The notes beneath the pieces are model-generated. The model was not told where the DNA came from. It worked only from the letters and a program-made list of their open reading frames with translations, and did no database searches. Position numbers and translations under genes: made by a program. DNA of 64,000 bases, taken from the NCBI RefSeq assembly GCF_913063105.1, contig NZ_CAJXYQ010000015.1:1-64000 (forward strand), given 5' to 3'. This document shows, piece after piece, positions 59,712 through 64,000 of this stretch. The stretch comes from an uncultured Draconibacterium sp. Its GTDB lineage: Bacteria; Bacteroidota; Bacteroidia; Bacteroidales; Prolixibacteraceae. Positions within the stretch are counted from its first letter, which is position 1. Every line of letters starts with the position of its first letter.

Positions 59712-60183
59712 ATTTGCGTTCTTCGTCGCTTCGTCGCTTTTCTCTATATTTTTTAAACATATGCATTCTGAATTCATTTTCGGCCTTGTAAAGTTTAATC
59801 ACTTTAACAGGCGGAAGTATTTTCAGGAATTGCTCGTTGTATTTTTCATGTAAATTTGCTTCCTCTTTATTAACCGCAACATGTGCACGGGTAAGTGCAA
59901 TCATTTCTTTATCTGAAAGTTTCCCTTCCGCATCGCGCACTTCCGATTCCATTTCACGACGTTTACGCTGAAAATCAGCTTTTAATTTTTCCATTTCGTT
60001 GTAAACGGGCCAAAATTTCTGAGCTTCTTCAGGTGTTAAATCCAAGGTAGTAGTTAAAAAAGCTACTTTTTCTGTTCTATAGCGTTCCCAACGATCCTGA
60101 TGCTCATTATCTTTTTGTGCGTTGCTTTGAAGACAGGAAAACGCCGCGAGGGTGAAAATTAATATGCCAATTAGTTGTTTCAT
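59710..60183 (-). CDS. periplasmic Spy/CpxP-like protein
   Basis: 157 residues. Signal peptide (about 1-22; possible lipobox FSC or cleavage after SNA). The mature part is helical, rich in Lys, Glu and Arg, and contains LDLTPEEAQKFWPVYNEME, the LTxxQ-like motif of the Spy/CpxP/CnrX group. Those proteins act as periplasmic chaperones or stress/metal sensors. As the third gene of the sigma/anti-sigma run it is the likely effector or third sensor component. Confidence 0.72.
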   Translation of the reverse strand: MKQLIGILIFTLAAFSCLQSNAQKDNEHQDRWERYRTEKVAFLTTTLDLTPEEAQKFWPVYNEMEKLKADFQRKRREMESEVRDAEGKLSDKEMIALTRAHVAVNKEEANLHEKYNEQFLKILPPVKVIKLYKAENEFRMHMFKKYREKRRSDEERK

Positions 60184-60189
60184 GATTTG

Positions 60190-60639
60190 CTACTTTTCGG
60201 TGTATTCAAAAATTTCGTACGAGCTAAAATTGCTGCTTACATATGCTATAAGTTCTTCATCGCTAAAGCTCTCTTCTTCATCGCCATTTTCGAGCAATGC
60301 AAAGAAAGAGTTTTCATCGAGTTCTTCCAATATGGTTTCAAATTCATTATCCGAATATTCGTTTGATGCCAGGTTTCCGACAACTGCCTGCTGTGGCATA
60401 AATGTTTTTACCGGAATATAAACCAGCATAAAAATAATGGCAAAACTGGCAGCCAGGCCTAAAGCAGGTTTTAAAATGTTTATAATTTTAAATTCCTTTT
60501 TCTCAGCCACTTGCTTTTCTGCTTCAATTTTCATTTGTAATCGGGCAGAAAAATCATCGAAATAATGCGGAGGAGTGCCAAAAGCGTTCTCCTTTTTTAT
60601 TTTCGATAATTCTGGTGCTATTTTTTTAAATTCTTCCAT
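60190..60639 (-). CDS. putative membrane anti-sigma factor
   Basis: 149 residues from the ATG at 60639; a longer in-frame start would add 17 residues. Cytoplasmic N-terminal part (about 1-65) with PHYFDDFSARL, one membrane helix (about 77-97), and a short acidic C-terminal part facing the periplasm that is rich in Glu and Asp. No zinc-binding HxxxCxxC motif is present, so it is not a ZAS-type anti-sigma factor. The role is inferred from the position between the ECF sigma gene and the Spy-like gene. Confidence 0.65.
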   Translation of the reverse strand: MEEFKKIAPELSKIKKENAFGTPPHYFDDFSARLQMKIEAEKQVAEKKEFKIINILKPALGLAASFAIIFMLVYIPVKTFMPQQAVVGNLASNEYSDNEFETILEELDENSFFALLENGDEEESFSDEELIAYVSSNFSSYEIFEYTEK

Positions 60640-60694
60640 TGTGGCATTTTTATCTATTGACTCATTTTTAATTAAAAGGTTTAAAAACAAACCG

Positions 60695-61243
60695 TTAATC
60701 GGTACTTTTTAAATAGTGTTCTATTTTTTTAGCTGCATGATGATAAGAGGCTTTTAATGCGCCCACCGAAGTGTCGAGAATCTGCGCCATATCATCATAT
60801 TTAAGGTCATCGTAATATTTCATGTTAAAAACAATTCGTTGCTTTTCGGGTAAGGTTAGTATGGCTTTTTGAAGTTTTAACTGAATTTCGTCTCCTTCAA
60901 AGTATGGGTCCGATTCGAGGTTGTCCATTAAAAACTCGCTCACCTCGTTCATTTGCATAAAACTCTTTTTCTTTTTTGAGTTAATGAATGTAATCGATTC
61001 ATTGGTGGCAATGCGGTACAACCAGGTAAACAAACTCGATTCTTCTCTGAAATTATCGATGCTCTTCCATACTTTTAAGAAGGTATTTTGAAGTACGTCA
61101 TCCGTGTCGTCGTGATTCAACACAATTTTTCGGATGTGCCAATACAAACGTTCCTGGTAAGTGGATACCAGTTGATGAAAAGCAAGGTCGCGCTTGTTTT
61201 TGTCCTTTAAACCGGCAATAATATGTTTATCGATATCCTGCAT
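60695..61243 (-). CDS. ECF-type RNA polymerase sigma factor
   Basis: 182 residues with sigma region 2 (about 20-90; DVLQNTFLKVWKSIDNF and LFTWLYRIATNESI) and region 4 (about 120-180; LPEKQRIVFNMKYYDDLKYDDMAQILDTSVGALKASYHHAAKKI). It is of the RpoE-like group with no extra C-terminal domain. It heads an operon with a membrane anti-sigma protein and a Spy-like protein, the plan of an envelope-stress circuit. No ECF target sequence could be set against its own promoter region. Confidence 0.92.
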   Translation of the reverse strand: MQDIDKHIIAGLKDKNKRDLAFHQLVSTYQERLYWHIRKIVLNHDDTDDVLQNTFLKVWKSIDNFREESSLFTWLYRIATNESITFINSKKKKSFMQMNEVSEFLMDNLESDPYFEGDEIQLKLQKAILTLPEKQRIVFNMKYYDDLKYDDMAQILDTSVGALKASYHHAAKKIEHYLKSTD

Positions 61244-61289
61244 TTTGTATCAGTCAGACCACAATTGCCGTTAAAGGTTTAAAATAATT

Positions 61290-62036
61290 TTAGATTCTGA
61301 AGTTTAATCCTTCTTCTTTTAATTTATCGTATACTTCAACATCAAACGAATAAAGTTTGGCTGCCCGATGTGCAACATTGGTTTGTTTCTCGCCGGTATC
61401 AACCAATAAACCCATATTCTGGATTTTCTTTCTGAAATTTCGGGTGTCGAGTTCGGTGTCCAGAATAACTTCGTATAAGGTTTGCAGCTCGGTTAAGGTA
61501 AATTTTTCGGGAAGCATATGAAAGCCCACCGGATGGTACTTTACTTCGTCGCGCAATTTTTTCAGAGCTGCTTCAATAATCTTTTTATGATCAAAAAGTA
61601 ATTTCGGCAGTTTATCAATTTCAAACCAGTTAATTACTCTAGCCATTTCCGATTGCTTCATGTCATGATACTCGGGATTTATAATGGCGTAATATGCTGT
61701 AGTTAATACGCGCATGTATGGCACGCGGTCAACCTTCCCAAATGTTTTTACCTGTTTCAGGTACACTTTATCAAGCCCGGTACTTTTCGAGAGTATAAAA
61801 CGGGCATACTCGTCAATATCTTCTTCTTCAGGTAAATGAGTGCCAATTAATCCCCAGTAGTTTTGTTGGGTGTGCATTGGGTTTTCGGTAAAAAGCACTT
61901 CTACGTTATCGTAATTGTCTTTTTCGCTAAAAAAGCGTTTAGCAACATCACTATCCGATTGCCATAACAGAACACACAGTTTGTTGTCCTTAAAACCAAA
62001 AATTACACAGTCGATTGATAGGTGTTTTAGTATCAT
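61290..62036 (-). CDS. Nudix-domain transcriptional regulator (NrtR/AraR-like)
   Basis: 248 residues. N-terminal Nudix fold (about 1-150) and C-terminal winged helix (about 160-240; FTLTELQTLYEVILDTELDTRNFRKKIQNMGLL). In the Nudix box (residues 65-88) the Gly, first Glu and Arg are in place, but the REUxEE catalytic glutamates are replaced (RFILSKSTGL), so hydrolysis is unlikely and the domain should act as a ligand sensor. Related Bacteroidota regulators sense sugar or NAD-related compounds. It is divergent from ychF with adjacent promoters. Confidence 0.83.
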   Translation of the reverse strand: MILKHLSIDCVIFGFKDNKLCVLLWQSDSDVAKRFFSEKDNYDNVEVLFTENPMHTQQNYWGLIGTHLPEEEDIDEYARFILSKSTGLDKVYLKQVKTFGKVDRVPYMRVLTTAYYAIINPEYHDMKQSEMARVINWFEIDKLPKLLFDHKKIIEAALKKLRDEVKYHPVGFHMLPEKFTLTELQTLYEVILDTELDTRNFRKKIQNMGLLVDTGEKQTNVAHRAAKLYSFDVEVYDKLKEEGLNFRI

Positions 62037-62052
62037 GAGTTAAAAGTTTGTG

Positions 62053-62060
62053 CAAAGGTA
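62053..62060 (-). promoter_or_regulatory. -7 promoter box of the Nudix regulator gene
   Basis: Minus-strand TACCTTTG, exact TAnnTTTG match, 16 bases before the start. Confidence 0.55.
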
Positions 62061-62158
62061 ATTACTGAAATTAAAAAAACTAACGAATAGGCTGTAAACT
62101 ATACAATAAGCTTAAAAGTATTGCCCGTTTAACTAAATTAGAAATAGTAAAAAAAAAT

Positions 62159-62166
62159 TACCTTTG
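62159..62166 (+). promoter_or_regulatory. -7 promoter box of ychF
   Basis: TACCTTTG, 24 bases before the ychF ATG. The context TTACCTTTGCAC is shared with the divergent promoter at 62053-62060. Confidence 0.55.
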
Positions 62167-62190
62167 CACCGCAATTTTTAAATAAGTAAA

Positions 62191-63291
62191 ATGGCTTTAA
62201 AATGTGGTATAGTTGGTTTGCCAAATGTGGGTAAATCTACATTGTTTAATTGTTTGTCGAACGCCAAAGCACAATCGGCTAACTTTCCCTTTTGTACAAT
62301 AGAACCCAACCTGGGAGTAATTACGGTGCCCGACGAACGTTTATCAAAACTTGAAGAACTGGTAAAACCTCAAAGAGTGGTTCCAACAACTGTTGAAATT
62401 GTTGATATTGCCGGTTTGGTGAGAGGTGCAAGTAAGGGCGAAGGTTTAGGGAATAAATTTTTGGGAAATATTCGGGAAACCGATGCCATCATTCATGTGT
62501 TGAGATGTTTTGAAAATGAAAACATTACACACGTTGATGAAACAATTAATCCGGTACGCGATAAAGAGACTATAGATATTGAGTTACAGTTAAAAGATCT
62601 TGAAACAGTTGAAAGTCGAATTGCCAAGGTTGAAAAACAGGCACGAACCGGTAATGATCCCGAGGCCAAACGAATGTACCGAATACTTTCGGGCTATAAA
62701 GAGGTGCTGATGGCAGGAAAATCGGCACGTACAGTTGAAGTAGACCCGGCAGACGAAGCAGCAGTAAATGGTTTGCAGCTGTTAACCAACAAACCGATTT
62801 TATACGTTTGTAATGTTGATGAGCCCGCGGTGTTAAAAGGAAACAAACACGTGGAGGCTGTAAAAGCGGCTATTCAGGATGAAAATGCTGAAATGCTGAT
62901 GATTGCAGCAGCAACTGAAGCCGATATTTCGGAGTTGGATGATTATGAAGAACGTCAGATGTTTCTTGACGACCTTGGACTTGATGAACCAGGCGTAAGC
63001 AAGCTTATAAAATCGGCCTATAAACTTTTACAATTAGAAACCTATTTTACCGCCGGCGAAAAAGAAGTTAGAGCGTGGACTTACCGAAAAGGAAGTAAAG
63101 CACCACAGGCAGCCGGTGTAATTCATTCTGATTTTGAAAAAGGCTTTATTCGTGCAGAGGTTATTAAATATAACGATTTTGTAAGCCTGGGCTCGGAGCT
63201 GGCTTGTAAAGAAGCAGGAAAAATGGCGATTGAAGGGAAAGAGTACGTGGTGCACGATGGCGATATTATGCACTTTAGGTTTAATGTGTAA
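62191..63291 (+). CDS. ychF: redox-regulated ATPase YchF
   Basis: 366 residues. OBG-family P-loop protein of the YchF/Ola1 type, which prefers ATP over GTP and binds the ribosome. G1 GLPNVGKST (8-16), FCTIEPN, DIAGLVRGASKGEGLGNKFL and the C-terminal TGS domain ending FRFNV are intact. In the G4 position the sequence is NVDE in place of NKxD, the YchF hallmark for ATP. Monocistronic and divergent from the Nudix regulator. Confidence 0.96.
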   Translation: MALKCGIVGLPNVGKSTLFNCLSNAKAQSANFPFCTIEPNLGVITVPDERLSKLEELVKPQRVVPTTVEIVDIAGLVRGASKGEGLGNKFLGNIRETDAIIHVLRCFENENITHVDETINPVRDKETIDIELQLKDLETVESRIAKVEKQARTGNDPEAKRMYRILSGYKEVLMAGKSARTVEVDPADEAAVNGLQLLTNKPILYVCNVDEPAVLKGNKHVEAVKAAIQDENAEMLMIAAATEADISELDDYEERQMFLDDLGLDEPGVSKLIKSAYKLLQLETYFTAGEKEVRAWTYRKGSKAPQAAGVIHSDFEKGFIRAEVIKYNDFVSLGSELACKEAGKMAIEGKEYVVHDGDIMHFRFNV

Positions 63292-63309
63292 GAAAGTCAG
63301 AAGTTAGAA

Positions 63310-63331
63310 GTCGGGAGACCGAAGTCTGAAG
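63310..63331. repeat. degenerate copy of the GACGGAAGACCGAA repeat
   Basis: GTCGGGAGACCGAAGTCTGA with its next two bases is alike at 18 of 22 positions to the tandem repeat at 19092-19119. It lies just after ychF, preceded by GTCAGAAGTTAGAA. Confidence 0.5.
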
Positions 63332-63335
63332 AAAT

Positions 63336-63372
63336 AAAAAAGGCTTGCAATTTATGAATTGCAAGCCTTTTT
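63336..63372. terminator. bidirectional terminator between ychF and yajC
   Basis: Perfect stem AAAAGGCTTGCAATT/AATTGCAAGCCTTTT with loop TATG, followed by T on one strand and preceded by A on the other. Confidence 0.9.
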
Positions 63373-63391
63373 TTCATATACGGTAAAGCGT

Positions 63392-63715
63392 TTATTTCTG
63401 AGGCTGAACGTCGCTCATATCTTTTACAATACCGTTTTTATCTACTTTAATAACAACATCTTTTGCTATTTCAAGCTGGATAGAGGTTTCTTCGATTTTG
63501 GCAATTTTGCCATAAATGCCACCGGTTGTAACTACTTTGTCGCCTTTTTGCAGACTTTCGCGGAACTTACGTGTTTCTTTCTGGCGTTTTACCTGCGGGC
63601 GAATCATAAAAAAGTAAAAAACCACAATAATCAGTAACAGCGGAAGAAAGCTCATTAATGGGTTTCCTTCTGAGCCGTCTTGTGGTTGCATCATTAATAA
63701 AATAGAATTCAACAT
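63392..63715 (-). CDS. yajC: preprotein translocase subunit YajC
   Basis: 107 residues. A single membrane helix (about 21-39, FLPLLLIIVVFYFFMIRPQ) with the conserved IRPQ end, followed by QKETRKFRESLQKGDKVVTTGGIYGKI. YajC is an accessory part of the SecDF-YajC complex. It follows the DUF1573 gene by 11 bases. Confidence 0.94.
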   Translation of the reverse strand: MLNSILLMMQPQDGSEGNPLMSFLPLLLIIVVFYFFMIRPQVKRQKETRKFRESLQKGDKVVTTGGIYGKIAKIEETSIQLEIAKDVVIKVDKNGIVKDMSDVQPQK

Positions 63716-63726
63716 GACTATAATTT

Positions 63727-64000
63727 TTAGTATTTAATATCAATAAATTCGTTTTTAACCTCGGCAAAAATAGCTAAATGTTTTAATTCTTTGCTATTTC
63801 CATGTACTTCAATTGTTTTGTATTCTTTTCCGGCAAGGCCGGCGGTGTTAAATTCAACCTCAACTATGGTGTTGGCACCAGGTTTTATTACCTGTTGTTT
63901 TGCTTGTGCCGTAATACAGCCGCAATCGCTAACCAGCTCAGCTAAAATAAAATTGTTTTTGCCGGTATTGTGCAGTATAAAAGTGTGTAACACAATTTCG
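63727..64000 (-). CDS. DUF1573 protein, 3' part only
   Basis: The reading frame is open to the right edge of the window, so the 5' part is missing; the GTG at 63993 is internal (EIVLHTFILHNTG is continuous). The visible 91 codons show a DUF1573 domain: HTFILHNTG, SDCGCITA, KPGANTIVEVEFNTAGLAGKEYKTIEVHGNS. These Ig-like domains occur in exported Bacteroidota proteins of unknown function, often beside yajC and coaE. Confidence 0.8.
   Translation of the reverse strand, partial: EIVLHTFILHNTGKNNFILAELVSDCGCITAQAKQQVIKPGANTIVEVEFNTAGLAGKEYKTIEVHGNSKELKHLAIFAEVKNEFIDIKY

Overview
The window is a gene-dense chromosomal stretch of a Bacteroidota bacterium, most likely a facultatively or strictly anaerobic member of the Bacteroidales/Marinilabiliales side of the phylum. 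The signs are: many promoters with the Bacteroidota -7 box TAnnTTTG; a short primary sigma factor of 288 residues; a FeoA-FeoB fusion with a small Cys-rich partner; a fused aspartokinase/homoserine dehydrogenase followed by a phosphoglycerate-mutase-like protein in place of ThrB; fused RibBA; and a full Rnf complex next to a one-chain pyruvate:ferredoxin oxidoreductase and a flavodiiron protein. No rRNA, CRISPR array, insertion sequence or prophage was seen. Naming the genus would need a database search.

Layout. 1-3437 (minus): a four-gene run of TPR/SPOR protein, ClpS, short NfeD and flotillin FloA, with a possible small RNA beyond it. 3590-12078 (plus): Bcp peroxiredoxin and RecA; threonine synthesis (thrA, putative homoserine kinase analogue, thrC); sigma factor RpoD and rpe. 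12058-14782 (minus): iron(II) uptake. 14922-17262 (plus): an unknown protein with a consensus Shine-Dalgarno, a thiamine-binding-like protein, tRNA-Arg(ACG), tRNA-Trp(CCA) and a LutA-like protein. 17259-31881 (mostly minus): ABC exporter, purB, secreted C1-type peptidase, GNAT/homocysteine methyltransferase fusion, dienelactone hydrolase, beta-galactosidase and mltG, interrupted by plus-strand NfeD protease and purT.

32169-44164 is an electron-transfer island. FprA removes oxygen or NO, PFOR makes reduced ferredoxin from pyruvate, and RseC-RnfBCDGEA couples ferredoxin:NAD+ electron flow to ion transport. An AAA ATPase gene lies between PFOR and rnf. The rnf operon and the AAA ATPase gene carry almost the same palindrome in the same position over their -7 boxes, and the rseC-like gene seems to lack a canonical start codon. 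44450-46931 is a KefC/KefF-like pair.

47057-59662 (plus) holds an alpha-2-macroglobulin lipoprotein with PBP1C (envelope protection and repair), ribBA, a sulfatase with a PQQ-type propeller protein, and a small membrane protein. 59710-62036 (minus) holds an ECF sigma/anti-sigma/Spy-like stress operon and a Nudix-type regulator with a broken Nudix box. The window ends with ychF, yajC and the 3' part of a DUF1573 gene.

Most of the content is housekeeping. The parts that deserve follow-up are regulatory: the shared rnf/AAA palindrome, the alternating half-sites before rpoD, the dyad between kefF and the macroglobulin gene, the short-transcript candidate at the left edge, and the start of the rseC-like gene.
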